Positions 1 through 12,920 of a stretch of 64,000 nucleotides of DNA are shown here, piece after piece. Location: positions 51,282-115,281 of the forward strand of contig JAKJHU010000831.1 in the NCBI GenBank assembly GCA_022316685.1, in the 5' to 3' direction. Numbering within the stretch: the first letter of the stretch is position 1; each line of letters starts with the position of its first letter. The translations under genes and the position numbers were made by a program. This DNA comes from Progne subis subis (Eukaryota > Chordata > Aves > Passeriformes > Hirundinidae). The notes under the pieces are model-generated. The model was given only the letters and a program-made list of their open reading frames with translations, was not told the origin of the DNA and ran no database searches.

Positions 1-3000
1 TGGTAGCTGCATTTAATCAGTGCTTTGGTGAACTCCCAGAACTGAAATAATGAAGGAGCTGATAAAATATGGCAAAATGAGCCCAAGCTCAGCTGAGATG
101 CAAAAAAAAATGCACTCTCTGCATGCTCCAAGAGCTGCAGGCAAACATGGTGGGATGCCATGATGCCATACCTCACGATGCTGTTCTGCCACACCACACC
201 AACCCCGAACCCAGAACCAGGTACATCCCTATCCAGACTGGACTTGCGTGTTCCTATCCTCACCCTTAGCAGGTGGGAAGTGGTTGGGCAGTTGGGCACC
301 TTCCTGCTCGATGGTAACTTGCTCCCAAAGCCTACAGGAGTCACCTGGCCCATAGCACAGCAGGACTGAGCTCGCTGCTCAGAGGCTTCTGCTTGTGCAG
401 GCTGAAGTGTGGCTCCAAGTCCAAAACAGGAAATCCTTCTAGGATGTGCTTAGGCTCCGATTCCCGGATGTTTGCAGCAAGCAAAGGCTTCCTCCATGCA
501 GAATGGAGGTTAAAAATAAAATAAAGCACCTGCTAGGAACATACATGGCTGGGGCTGGAGGGAAAGTGAGGCGACAGCTCTCCCTAAGATAGGAGAAAGT
601 ATTTTTTGTGTGAGACCTCAAGTTTGCTTCTGCTGTTTAGAATTCCCTTGAAATCCATGAAAGACAATCCATTAAATCAATGAACAGAGAAAGAGCTGCA
701 GGATCATTTCACCTACAAATGGAGCTGGTACATCAGCTGTGCAGGTCTGTATTCACAGCCAGGACAAGAGGAAATTCCTCTGTGAGCTGCTTCGTGATCT
801 AACCCAACTAGAGAGCTTTGAACCTCACAGTGGAAGAGTTCTTCTGCATTCCCTGCTTGTCTGGATGGACACAGAAAAGTTGCTGTCACACATAGTTCTC
901 ACAACAGGCATATTTCTGTGCCACAGGGGCTGTTCTTGTAGCCCTAAATGTAAGGGCCTCTCCCTGGGCTGCACGTGATGGATGCTTTTAAGGTAAAGCA
1001 GGTAGAATTCAATTTGTTGATAAGAATGTTTATACCCTTGGAAATTTGGTGAAGCTCTGGCAGGTATTTTCTAAACAGCATAGTAGGGGCAGGTTTTAAA
1101 CAGAAGCAGAAAGATCTAGGGCTGTCAGAGGATTCATTTCCTCACCTAAAAAAGGCTTCAGGTGAACCCAGGAGCACCCGCCATACTTCTCAGATGTGCA
1201 CCTAGCTAGTTCTAAAAGTCCACCCATAATGAAGATTTCATAAACCTGCCAGTCAATCTATTCAGTGTTAAATTTTATTTACTATTATTTAAACATTATT
1301 TCTTGTACTACCTGTCATGAACACCAGAAGGAGATTGTTTGCAACTGTCCTTTACAAATCAAGGCATTCATCATACCTTTTCACTCTTCTCTAAGCTAAA
1401 TTGCCCAGAGCATTTGATCTTTCCATATTGCATTTTCTGAACCTCTAATTGTCTCCTCTGGACATTTGCAAATATTCCATATTCTCTGGGGTGCACTGGC
1501 TAGTACTGGACACAGTCTGTGACTGTGGGCCTGATCACAGCAAAGCAGAGCCAGAAATGTTAGTTCATGCATCCTGCAAGTCATATTCCTGTTTATACCA
1601 TCTCATATGGTGCTGTTTTGGTTTTACAATGTGCCCTCAACTGATTCACATTCAACCTACAGGTCCCTACAAATGAAACCATATAGACTGTTTTTCTCAG
1701 TCTATCTGTACAGTATATTATTCCTATTAAGCAAATAAACTTCCTACCAAGGAATAATAATTTTTAAATTTCTGTCAATGTTTTTAGTGTCTTGACTAAT
1801 GATAATCAAAGAAATATAAACTGCCTAAACAGAAGGACACAGAACAACGGGGAAATTCTGTTACTGCAGCTTTAGTGATGCAAACTTAATGTTCAATATT
1901 TACAAAGGCTTTAGAAAACTCAAAATGGCCAACGAAGAGTCATAAGAGTGAGCCGGGATCCAAGGAATTAGGTTCCATGTGAAGATCTTTAGTAAGATTT
2001 TTAGAACTAATGATTTCTAAGGATCTCTAAGAATGAAAATTTTAATTTTTTTAAATAATAACAAGGTTTCAATCTAGCAAATAAAGGTGTAACAGGGGCA
2101 ATACTGTGGAACTGAAGTTGTACAAACTGAAAGGAAAGAGCAGTAGTGTGTCACCCTGGTTTTTCAAAAGGCTTTAAAACACTCAGTGGAAGGAGGAATT
2201 AATCACTAGAATAACCATGAAAAAGATGTAACAGATTCCTAGCAGTCAAAGTTGTACATCTTGGCTAATAAGGGTGCTGGGCCAGCTCATATGCACCATG
2301 CTTTTTTCCAGAAAACTTGCACCACATGACCCCTGAGATCACGTCCAGCCTGGTATTCTCCAGTTCTACAAGTCTATGGTCTTTCTCAAGAGGACAGAGC
2401 TCTGTCCCAGAGCTTCTGTGAGCTTTGCAATTCCCAAAGGATGCTGGCAGTGTCATCCAGTCCTGGTGTCTCAACTGCCCTCTGAACACGTGTGCTGCCT
2501 GCCCCATGAGACCCTTCCCAAAGAGACGGCTGAACTGTGTCAAACCAAGGAACCGTTGTATGAGAAAAGGCAACGAAATCATGTTAAGAAGGATACTGTC
2601 TAATATATGTTCATCTGTGAGCCGAGACAAAACAGAAATCAACATTTCCAGAGGGTAAGTTGACTGAGCCGAGCCCTGTGCTTCTGACTGCTCTACTTCC
2701 TGTACTGGCTTCTTCCATTCTCCTCCTCTGAAATGTCCTCATCCACGTTTGCAGCAGGGTGACCTCATTTGGCAGCAGTTCTGCCAGTGAACGCTGACTG
2801 GAGCGCACCGCTCTCACCGGTGCCTCTTAGAAAGCTGCTTGCTAAGGCCTGGACTTCCTCCCTGGTAGCAAACAAGTCTCCTTCTGTTCCCCTGAAAATC
2901 AGCTGGGAGGAAGCAAGATGGGGGGGTGGTTTCCGAAATGCTGCGGATTGTGATTACACACACAGCCTCGGAATCCGCGGGCTGGGGGCAGGGGGTGCAG

Positions 3001-4559
3001 GGGCTGCAGGGGAAATCCAGGTTATTTTTGCATGAGGTGGCACATGCCTTTGGTCAGCAGGGTTCGAAACAGGTATGAGCCTGATAGCAAAGGACCTGCT
3101 GATTCTGGTGAAAGGAGGAAAACAGCTTGAGAATTATTCCTTCCTAAGGAACATGGGTTTTGCTTTTGAGGAGTTTTCTATATATAGTGAGGTGATTATT
3201 TCAGAATGGAAAAAGTTTGTTCAGGAAGGAAAGGCTCTGAGATCAGTAGAGTCAAATCTCACCCACATGCTGCCGACTCCATTGGACTCTTCTGCCCAGC
3301 AGCAGGGACTCGGGAGAAGTCTGCAGGGATGAGGGTACTGTCCAGGAATTGCCCACTTGAACCAAATTCCTCTACACTTCAGCTTTGGTTCAAGCTCTGG
3401 TCTGCCATGGAGTGGCAGGTCTGAAATAAGATCTGATGATTTCTCCAGGAGAAAAAAAAAAAAAGCAGACCGCGTGATCTTCTTTTTCCCTCTGACAAAC
3501 CATGTTTATCATCCACAACTGTTGCGCACTGGGATGCAACGACGTCCCACAAATACTCTGGACTGCAGATGCCAGCAGCAAATGGGAGCAGTGCCACGCT
3601 GACCAGACAGTCTGTGCAGAATATGCTGTATGAATACATCAGATACCACAAATGGGCAAGGGGAGTTGTGTGCGGAGAGGATCACGAGCACACACACAGA
3701 CACACAGACATACAGACACACACACACACACTGACAAGGACCGCCAGCCCAGAGGAAGGCAGAACGAACTGGTATGGTGCAGCTCCATCTTGCGGGAGTT
3801 TATGTCTGACACAATCCTGAGCCCCTGAATTTGTTATCTGTGGCCTAGCATTGCTTATGAGTCTCAGGCACTGACCAGTGTGCCTGCTAAATGTATCATG
3901 TTTGAGCTATTTAAAAAAAACCCAAACTAATAGATTGTTACCTTGCAGTTACCATGATGCACATAATTTGACAAACATGTGACCATTAGTTAACATCACA
4001 TGATCTAATCCAAGTCACAATCGCAAAATATCCCATAGGTTAAAAGTGCACATGTGAGCCTACCTTTCACTTTAAAAGTTACTCAGTCTTCCACATTAAA
4101 TCCCAGCCCTGTTGCTCCTCCAACAACAGTCAGGCTGCAAACCACTACTTTGCTGATCCTGTTTAACATAACCTAAAGAGCCGTAACTGATGCAGAAGAA
4201 GGAAGAAAATTTGGTTTATGAATCAATTTAATTATTCTTAAATATCCAGAAATAACTCAGGCCACCAAGAGGTGCTGTGAGATAAGAGGAGGGACAGATA
4301 ATTCAGGAGGAATATAGAGATGTTATCCAAACAAGCAGAAAAGGGGTGGGGAAAACCAAAGCCCTCAGAGAGTCAAATATGGCAAGAGGTGTGAAGTGCA
4401 ATAAGAGAGGCTTCTGCAGATATATTTGTAGCAACAGGAAAACTAAGGAAAACATGGACCCACAAGCAAACGGGGCAAGCATCCCAGTGATGAAGGACGT
4501 GGAACAGCAGCCTTCAGGGATTGCAGGTCTCTAAGACCAAAGTGAAGCTTGAGAGCAAG
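1..4559. other. Intergenic stretch, no gene seen
   Basis: I find no exon series with matching phases here. Open frames are short and lack convincing splice signals. A minus-strand frame of 126 codons at 2265-2645 is the longest, but it has no recognisable domain. A CA-rich microsatellite (about 3688-3732) and an A-run near 3451 are the only simple repeats of note. Confidence 0.5.
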
Positions 4560-4865
4560 GAATATACCAGTGGAGCAGACTGACATAGGGACTACTTTTA
4601 ACAGAGGCCTGAAATGAAGCAGCCATGGGTAGTGAAGGAGCTGGGTAACATAATTTTGAGGCCATTCGTGATTTTCTTTGAGAGGGCATGGTGATGAAGG
4701 GAGGTTCCTGATGGCTGGAAGAAAGCAAATATCACTCCGATCTTCCAGAACGGCATAAAAGAGGATCTGGGGAACTGCAAGCCAGTCATCCTTGCCTCTG
4801 TCCCTAGAAAGGTGATGGAGAAAACCTTCCTGAAAAGCATTTCCAAACACAGGAAGGCACAAAGG
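4560..4865 (+). mobile_element. CR1 LINE fragment, reverse-transcriptase-coding part
   Basis: Read on the plus strand, this piece decays from the CR1 ORF2 segment that encodes 'WKKANITPIF' and 'KVMEKTFLKSISKH', which are typical of the start of the reverse transcriptase domain. Frameshifts and stops break it, so it is a dead 5'-truncated copy. It directly abuts the SINE that follows. Confidence 0.75.
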
Positions 4866-4886
4866 TGGTGGGGAGTAATTAGCAAA

Positions 4887-5020
4887 GGTTTTAGCTCCAT
4901 TGGTGAGAGCATGGTGCTAATAAGGTTGTGGGTTCAATCCCTGTATAGACCATTCTCTCAAGAGGTAGACTTTGTGATCCTTGTGGGTCCTTTCCAGCTA
5001 AGAAAATTCTGTGATTTATA
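4887..5020 (+). mobile_element. tRNA-Ile-derived SINE (passerine TguSINE1-like)
   Basis: The head matches a tRNA-Ile(AAT): an A-box-like TAGCTCCATTGG at 4892, an anticodon loop CTAATAA near 4917, and an exact B box GGTTCAATCCC at 4931-4941. The 3' part resembles the tail of a CR1 LINE (GGTCCTTTCCAGCTAAGAAA). A tRNA-Ile head joined to a CR1 tail is, from memory, the structure of the SINE described in zebra finch, which is part of why I call the host a passerine. The acceptor stem is not base-paired, so this is not a functional tRNA gene. Confidence 0.75.
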
Positions 5021-5164
5021 AGGAGAAAATCGTGCTTCAAGTAGCCCGATAGCCTCTTACAAGGAGATGATTTAGCGTAGGGGAGGAGATCAGCAGATGT
5101 TGGTGGCTCAGCTTTAGTAAGCCTCTAGTCAGGAAGCACAACCACAGTCAAAATTCCACAGTGA

Positions 5165-5345
5165 TTTGGATTGAAAGGGACTTAAAAATCATCTAGCTCC
5201 AACTGCCCTGCCACGGAGAGGGACACTTTTCACTAGACCAGGTTGCTCCAAGCCCCACCCAAACTGGCCTTGAACTCTTCCAGTAACCAGATAGGTTAAA
5301 CCTTTGTCACATCGCCTTTATGAACACCTGCATGGGATGTTTTTT
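5165..5345 (-). mobile_element. CR1 LINE 3' fragment
   Basis: This is the reverse complement of the CR1 3' region: it reads 'GACTTAAAAATCATCTAGCT' and then 'CACTAGACCAGGTTGCTCCA' on the plus strand. It is diverged and short. Confidence 0.75.
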
Positions 5346-5478
5346 CCTCCTTTCCATTAAATTGAATGACACCTTAGGTAGCTGCAAAGAATGTCAGTTG
5401 CACAGTTAGTACACAGAATCACTGATTTTAAAGCCAGGATGTTAGTTTCACTTTATTTATTTTTTTTTTTTCCCACAA

Positions 5479-5533
5479 GCTGTAGTGTAATTTTAGCTGT
5501 AATTTTATATTTAGCTGTAATTTTATATTTAAC
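5479..5533. repeat. 18-bp AT-rich tandem repeat
   Basis: Two and a half copies of an 18-bp unit built on AGCTGTAATTTTATATTT follow each other without a gap. Confidence 0.7.
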
Positions 5534-7330
5534 ATTTCAAAGTTTGTGATACTCCTCTTCTATATGATATTCTCTTTGATGACCAAGAACAGGGTCCTAT
5601 CTATTACTCAAGATGGAAGTCTTTGGCAGCCACTAATTTACCACTGGGTCACAAGCTCACAAAGCAGACAAGGTACAATTGCCAGATTATAGCATTTATA
5701 CTTTCTTGCCTTACAAAATCTAAATACTTTCCAGAAGCTCATCAGACAATACTATAAAACCTCTCTGACGGGCTCTATTGGCAGCGTCCATGAGGTGAGG
5801 GATACAGTAAGAAAGGTGTAAAAACTGGGACATAACTATAAATCAAATCTTTATAATGATCTTCAAATAAGTAGATCTGCTTCCAAACAATAAATCTGCC
5901 TCGTGTAGTCTTTCTAAAAGTATCAAGTCACAGAATATTGAACCCTGACAACTGACCAAACAAGCCAACTGATGGTCCACTATAAAGCAGGGGAGATAGA
6001 AAATCTGGACGGATTGCATTTCACCCTACAGCATTAGCTTGAACTACTGCTCGTTCATGAAGAGCTCTCTCAGAAAGCACAGACAAGCCTGTTTGCTCCA
6101 CAGCTTCCTCCTCCTCTTAGATACCCCCACAGCAGTAACCACAGCTCCCTTAGAGCAATCCTGTCCAAACACTGTGCTTTGCCACGCCACTGGTAGGCTC
6201 CAGCATGCTGGCCAAGGTATCTCCTGGTGCTCCCTTTGTAGCAGCAGTTCTCCTTCAGTAGTCTGATCCCCATTCTGTATTTTACCAGTCTGAAATTGCA
6301 ACCAGTTTTGCTTGTGTAGCTGCTGCTGTTGTTGAACTGAGGCCCAGTGCTGTGCTGTCCTTGGTTAAGGCATCAGACCTGATTACCTTGAAAAAGGTAA
6401 TAGAGGGAAATAGAGGGAAACCTAGAATCCACAGAATGAAGAGGCTGATTTCTATACCTGAGAAGTGCAGTGTTAACAGCACAGGTGCCAGTAGGGTGTG
6501 GAAATGCTCATTTCTCTGACGGAAACTACTGGAATTGAATTTTAATTAGATTCTTACATTGCCTCTGCATTCCAGAATGGACATACATAACTGCAGCAAT
6601 TGATAATGGAAATATTTTTTAATCAATTCTACCGCATTAGAGCTGAAATACGTGGTAAAAATCCAATGCGGTAGATATACTTAGGAGAGATTTCTTAAAA
6701 AGTGTTTTGAACAATTACCGGTCTGTTAGCTTGAATGTAACAGAATACAAAACTGTCCTGGATACAATCATACAACAGACCAATTCAGCTCAAAAGCAGG
6801 ATACATAGTATAACAGCCCAAGTAATTAACAATATGAGCAACTTAACTAATGATGTAAATTTCTGGTGACTGGTAACTTCTCAGTGAAAACATGTTTGTG
6901 AGGGGCTTTGCTTTCAGTTTCTTTTTGTTTTATGTTTTAATTTTTTGTTTGTGTTTTGGTGGGTTAGAGATTTTCGTTTTTTTTTCCTAATATATGTTAT
7001 TAAATCAAGGAAAAGATAATCAGTGAAGTTCTGTGGCATGTGTTTTACAAGATGACAGTCCAATTCACAGTACTCTTTTTGTCAGTTTGGGATTTATGAC
7101 TGCTTTCAACTGCATCACAGAGTCATTTAAATCCAACAGTTCTGAAGATAAAACCCACAGTTACTTGTGCATTTAGACTGTAGATCTTATGATTGCAAGA
7201 CATCATTAAACAAAAGGGTCGAGAAGATTCAAGGAGTAGTGTTTTTCAAGGATAAGAATATTCAGTGTTACATTATCATGGATTGCAAACAAAAAAAACC
7301 CCAACCCTAATTATGTGAACATGTCTCTGT
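5534..7330. other. Intergenic stretch, nothing recognised
   Basis: The sequence is AT-rich and has no exon-like open frame or repeat that I can name. A 10-bp duplication (AATAGAGGGA twice) occurs near 6400. Confidence 0.45.
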
Positions 7331-7334
7331 TATG

Positions 7335-7770
7335 TCCAATCAAAATCTACCCTCTTTTAGTTTAGAACCATTATTCCATGTCCTGTCACTACAGGACTTG
7401 GTAAAACATCTCTTTGTTTTTTTCTTATAAGACCCCTTTAAGTATTGAAAAGCCTCCTCCTCTCCTGGCTGATACCCCCAGCTCTCCCAGCCTGTCTCCT
7501 CCAGCCTTCAGACCATCTCTGTGGCCTCCTCTGGACTCCCACCAGCAACTCCACATCCTTCTGCTGCTGGTCCCCAGAGCTGGAGGGAGTCCCACAGGGC
7601 AGAGGAGAGGAGAATCGCTTCCCTGGACCTGGACCCAGACCCGATCGATTTTCCAGGCTGCCAGCACACACGGCCGGCTCACGCCCAGTGTTTCATCCAC
7701 TGGTATCCCCAGTCTTGGCAGGACCGCCCTCAAACTTTCCATCCCCAGTCTCCATTGATACCAGTGGTTG
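7335..7770 (-). mobile_element. CR1 LINE 3' half, antisense
   Basis: The plus strand shows the usual reverse-complement CR1 order: 'CTACCCTCTTTTAGTTTAGA', then 'TGTCCTGTCACTACAGG', then 'GGCCTCCTCTGGACTC', then 'CCCCAGAGCTGGAGG'. The open frames of 100-135 codons on both strands here are by-products of its GC-rich sequence. Confidence 0.85.
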
Positions 7771-7939
7771 TCCCACTCCAGGTTTTGTGGTTCCTTAATG
7801 AAGGCAAAATATGATCTTAAGCAACTGAACATTCTCCATTCATCCTGGATCTGACAAACCTAAAAACATGTTCGAAGTAAAATTATGTGAGCAGGGAGCA
7901 CAACAGCAGAGGAATCAGAAAAATCTGTGTTGTTTTTTA

Positions 7940-8205
7940 ACCTGAGCAGGGAGGTTCAGATGACATTAGGAAGCATTTCTCTAACAGAGAGGCTGGTCAA
8001 ACGCTGTAACAGACTTCCTAGAGAGATGGTCAATGCCCCAGGCCTGACGGTGTTCAAGAGGCATTTGGACATTGTCCTTAATGCCTTAAAGCTTTAACTT
8101 TTGGTCAGCCCTGAAGTAGTCAAGCAATTGGGCTAGATGATCCTTGCAGGTCCCTTCCAAGTGGAACTATTCTATTTTAATATAGAATAAGAATAATATC
8201 ATCTG
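7940..8205 (+). mobile_element. CR1 LINE 3' end
   Basis: A plus-strand CR1 tail ends in 'GGGCTAGATGATCCTTGCAG' and 'GTCCCTTCCAAGTGGAACTA' followed by a short AT-rich terminus. It is inverted relative to the CR1 at 7335-7770. Confidence 0.8.
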
Positions 8206-8209
8206 GTAT

Positions 8210-10094
8210 CATTACTGTCAAAGGTGAAAGGCTCTTCTTAGCACTTTCCCAGGTCTGTTCCATCCTGTGTCCAGATCTGCACTTAGAAAATATACATATT
8301 CAGCATCATTCACCTAAGAAACCCTGGGACCAGCAGCAGCTTTAGTGGCCTCAGTCACAGCCATGGGACAGAATGAACAATATGCAGCTCTTAGAACTCC
8401 GTGATTCTGAGAAACATGATCCTTCACCTATATTACACACAACTGCAGATCTTCTGTTTCATTTGTACAATTGATTATTTCTCAAAAAAAGAAGCAAAAT
8501 GTAAGGGTTAAGTGTTGTTTACAGAAAATTAGCATATCTCACAGCACTTACTTTGTGCCTGAGTGATTTTTTTCACAGGTTTTACGTTCACTCTGGCTGT
8601 AGCCTGTAGCCTTGGAGACTGAGAGACAGAGCCCACTAGTGACTGCAAAGTCCCTACTTGTTGTACAAACACCTACAAACTTCGTCTTCCCTTCTACAGC
8701 AGCGATAAGTCACAAAAATTCTGCACTTGAAATCCTCAGAGTGTGCTACTTGAGACTACAATAACAAAATAGGTAAGAAATCTCTGCATTAATGATGTGG
8801 AGAAGAAAGAGAAGAATGAAACAAGGCAAACACAAAGAAGAAATTATTTCCTGTTCCTTTCCTGTGGGAGGAAGCAGAGAGGTCTTAGAAAGAAACAACT
8901 GAACATAGTAGGAGGAAAGTGTTTGAGGAATGAGCTAAAACAGGTCAAATTCACCTGCAATGAAGGACAAGGAAGCAAGCCAAACTTTGAACCTTGCCAT
9001 TTTAAATTAGGAAGATGGCAAAGCGAAAGTGGGAGGAACCAGTGCAGGAGGTGAAGGAGATCCTAGAAGTCTTTAAAGGCTGAGGATTTTCAGGACTGTA
9101 AGTGGAAGAGAAGGAGAAAATATTTCAAGGATAGTGAACGAGCATGAAGAGAATTAGCCAGTGGAGAAGTGTGAGCCACGGCTGAGCAGAAAAAGAAAGA
9201 GCCAGAAATTGAAAAAAGAAAGGCTGGCAGGGTGGATCTGATGACAGCAACACCAAAAAGCTGAACACAGCACTGCTCTGAAGAGAGGATGGAAGGAAGC
9301 AGGGGAAAGGCAGCAATGGAAAAGCAGCAGTGCAGCACTCCCCTGGCACCTGACACAGTTCAAACAACATAAGTTATCAATTTAGACCTGAGAAATGTCA
9401 AATAAAGGCACTGAAGCTGCTGAAGGACTCAGGATGTAGACAGGGAGACCACGAAGGTGCCAGAGACAGATCCATTTCTTACAAAGTGCATTTCAGAAAC
9501 AGCAGGAAAAAGCAAGGTGATATTAAAATCAGCAACATGACCAGTTGAATAAGCAGAAAAGATGGAAGGAAATATTAATCAAATTAAGGAGGACAGAAGG
9601 AAGCAGTAGCTCTTGCAAATGGATGCAGAATTTAAAGTTATATTTACCATGGGAAAACAAAAACATGGCAAAGAAAGGATCTAGCAAAGGCAATGGGTAC
9701 CACTAACATAAGGGTAACAAGATGGAGAAATAGCATCAGCAAGGTGGGAGGAATAAAAAAAGTAAGAATGGCACATAAACAAGAATCCTTTCTCAAAGCA
9801 TTTGAAAAATACTAAGCAGACAATTGTCATAGTAGGACCTCAGGGTGCAGGAGTGTACCAGAGGAAAAATGCATGATTGCAGGGGAAGGCATAAAAATTA
9901 AGACTAAACTGGAGTTTTAAGAAATATTCCTAAGGGTTAAACTATGGGAGACAGAAGGAAAAGTACTAGAAGTTATAGCTATGTATTAACAGTCCACAAA
10001 ACTACAAATGTATGAAAAATGTATAAAAAGTAAAAATCTTTAGGCATCACTCCAGCAACGACCCTTTCCCACAGGATAAGAATGCAATCCATTC
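8210..10094. other. Intergenic stretch with a purine-rich kilobase
   Basis: From about 8795 to 9760 the plus strand is strongly enriched in A and G over most of its length. No coding signal or named repeat is visible, and the minus-strand frames of 70-90 codons at 9090-9370 are low-complexity pyrimidine translations. Confidence 0.4.
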
Positions 10095-10100
10095 CTACAG

Positions 10101-10594
10101 TGTTGGGGAGGATGAAGCCAAAAAACCCTATAAATATGATTGCCTATATTCTGAGAATGTGGGACCTGTTAGTGAGATAGAATTGAAAGTAAGTTTTGAT
10201 GTTTGAGATGTATTGGATACTGGATGTATGGGAAAACACTTGTGTGACCAACTGAAAAGTACCTGCAGCCAGACCCAGGTCAAATGGAATGTTCTGTCTC
10301 ACCCCCCAATGGTTCATCCCACACCTGTACCCCTCCCCTGAAGTGTCAGGTATCTGTAACCTCATTGGCACAGATCCTGTTCCTGCCCACCTCAAGACCC
10401 CTTATCAGGGGTCTGCAGGGGTGGCTCGCTCTCTTGCTCTCTTGCTCTCCTCTCCCTCCTGCCCTTGTCCTTGCTCCCCTCCATTCCCTTCCTCTCCCTT
10501 CCCCCACCTCCTAGGCCTTGCGCTGAGCTGCAGCCTGGCAGCTCATAGCAAGGCCTCACATCCCTTACAATAAACCCAATCTTCTAAAACCTAA
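10101..10594 (+). mobile_element. Probable solo LTR
   Basis: The segment starts TGTTGGGG, ends near a polyadenylation signal (AATAAA at about 10569), and is flanked on both sides by the 6-bp word CTACAG (10095-10100 and 10595-10600), as expected for a target-site duplication. A pyrimidine-rich tract precedes the signal. The right end does not finish in CA, so either the terminus has decayed or the boundary is a few bases off. Confidence 0.45.
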
Positions 10595-10600
10595 CTACAG

Positions 10601-12420
10601 AGATCTCTCGTCTACATATATCTATGCCGTCCTGGAGTCCACAACAGCTCAGGGGAAAAACCAATTTCTACACTACAGTCCTTCTCCCTGTGACAGACTG
10701 GATCAGGACTGCAGTGTTTATCAACCCCTGCAAATGCCAGCAAACTGTCTGCTCTGCACTGGTGGCAGAAAATTAAAACCTTCCTGGTGCTGCTTTCTCC
10801 ACTCAGAATAGAAAGTGCCTTCCTCCCCATTAAGAAACCCATTCCCAGCCCAGAACAAAGGCTGGAAGTTTCTGGCAACTACAGATCTCACCACAAGAAA
10901 GCAGGGACCAGCACAATTTATATTGTTTCCTCCCTTGCCATCCATGTGTGGGGCCCCAAAGTGATGACATTGTGGTTCAGATGCTATAAGGCCAAATTCA
11001 TAGACCAGAGACTCCCTGGAGACTGAGTAGATGCCTGTGTCAGGTTAGGAGACCCTGGAAGCAGAAACAATAGCAGGGTGAAACTGAAAGAACGAGATGT
11101 TGCAGAACTGGGAGTCAGAATACTGAGCAGGGACTTTCCCTTTGCTCGTCCTGTTCATCTAATCCTCCTGGGAATAAATTGGTATATGTGACTCTGGTTT
11201 AAACATCATGTGGACAGGGAATTCTAACATGGGGAAGGCAGCACTACGTCTGCTGACAAACATTACAATACTGGTGATCCTTGAAACATCAGGGAATTGG
11301 TAAGAAATAATGTAATCTGCCAGCAGAGTAGAGCTGGGAGCTTGACAAAATCTGTTCACAGTCCAAATACAGACTGGATTTTGTTTTCTGAAAGTCTTGT
11401 TGTGGACCCATAATCTCTGAATATAGGGGAGACCTCAAACCACAACTCCTTTCAACTCGTAATCAAGAGGGGTTTAAAATGCTGACCCCAGAACAGTGAC
11501 ATTGTGCCAGTAATAATTTTTAATGAAAGAAACATAAGGAATGCCAATCCTTCTTGCACTTGAACTAGGTGATTATTGGTCTCTTTCAATTGTTCTATTC
11601 TACTTTTTCATATATGCTTCAAAACACCTCTTGGTCTAGCTGTTTCATTAAAGTGGAACCTCTGCTTTGTTGGTCACCTAATGCAACCACTAATTCCTTT
11701 AATTCCTGCTTTCCAGGATACAGACACCAATCTGTACTGATGAACTTCTCTGTGGCACTCTCCTAGAAACACCTCTACTGCTGACAGTCATCTACTGGAA
11801 AATCAGCAACAGGGTTTTAGTCAAAAGTTGATTAATTACTGCTCAGTGTTTATGTTCTACTGACAAATGTTGCACAGACATATCTTACTTATCTCCAATG
11901 TGCCAAAATAGCCTTTCTTTTCCCTTCATGCTTTTCCCCTTGGAGGTATGAAATTTGGTCTTATCCCTATTTTACAGACAGCGAATTGAGACAGAGGTAA
12001 GGAGGAAACAATGAAAGAGCCAGATTTTGGAAAGCTTTCAAGTCACCAAAGAAACCGTGAAACAGTTAGTGTGTAACTTGTGCATTTGGAGAGGAGAACA
12101 AGGCAGGGTCTTTATCGCTTAAATACAAATGGAGCTCTGAGAGGCTTGAGTCTGCTGATCAGAGCAGCTGCAGGAACAGCACCCCAAACACCAGGTCCCT
12201 AAACACGGGCATAAAGGTTACTTTAGGAGCTTCAACTTCTCTCAGTGGAAGTTAAAGACTCCTGTCTTGCTCAATAACTCTTTGAAAAAAATCCACACCG
12301 TATAGCAACTCAAACTGCAGTTCAGCCTATTCAGAGAGCAAAAGTAAATCAAGCCAGTGTTTCAAGGTCTCTGAACAGCACAGACATATCTGTAACACAG
12401 CAGCACGTGCAGTGTCAGTT
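10601..12420. other. Intergenic stretch, nothing recognised
   Basis: I see no exon-like structure or named repeat. Open frames are short and AT-rich. Confidence 0.4.
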
Positions 12421-12454
12421 TATCAGGAGTACCATGCCACGAGTACAATCCATG

Positions 12455-12645
12455 TTTATTCACAAAATGCAGAGAATCACTGAATGCAAATACAACAGAA
12501 ACATCTGGTAATATGTCCTTAAAACAGAGAAAGCAGCAGGTAGCACACCGCTGTGGTAGGTGAGGAGATGATGAGTGGTCCCACTGAGCAAAAGGCAAGC
12601 AGGTGGAGGTCAGCATCCCTTGATGTGGAGCTTATGAGTGTCCTC
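12455..12645 (-). other. Candidate terminal exon of an unidentified minus-strand gene
   Basis: On the minus strand a strong acceptor (TTTTGTTTTCTTGCAG) ends at 12646. The exon then reads E-D-T-H-K-L-H-I-K-G-C to a TGA at 12612-12610 in one frame, while a second frame stays open for 41 codons. AATAAA follows at 12460-12455. Together these look like a last exon plus 3' UTR of a gene pointing away from LCMT2, but the reading frame cannot be fixed and the product is unknown. It may instead be a non-coding transcript. Confidence 0.3.
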
Positions 12646-12920
12646 CTGCAAGAAAACAAAATTTTCAAAGCTTTAGTAACTTTTTCCAAAATTGCTGATT
12701 CCAGCAGGGCCTAAAGTAAGCTCTTGTCCTTCAACATGAAATGGATAACACAAACTTTAAGAAGTTCTGAATTATTAGCACATAGATTTTAAAAGACCAC
12801 ATTATTGCATAAAAATAAAACAGGGAAGCAAAAATATCCTGTGATAGCAATAGACCTCCACTGGTGGTATTCCAAACAGGCATAAATCACATTTCTCAGA
12901 AATGTACATTGGATATAGAG

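Noticed and set aside
2265..2645. Minus-strand frame of 126 codons
   Set aside because: It has no domain, no splice partner and no poly-A signal. The plus strand is also open over the same stretch.
4887..4960. A tRNA-Ile gene
   Set aside because: The internal boxes are good, but the acceptor stem does not pair, no terminator follows at the expected place, and a CR1-like tail is attached. It is a SINE.
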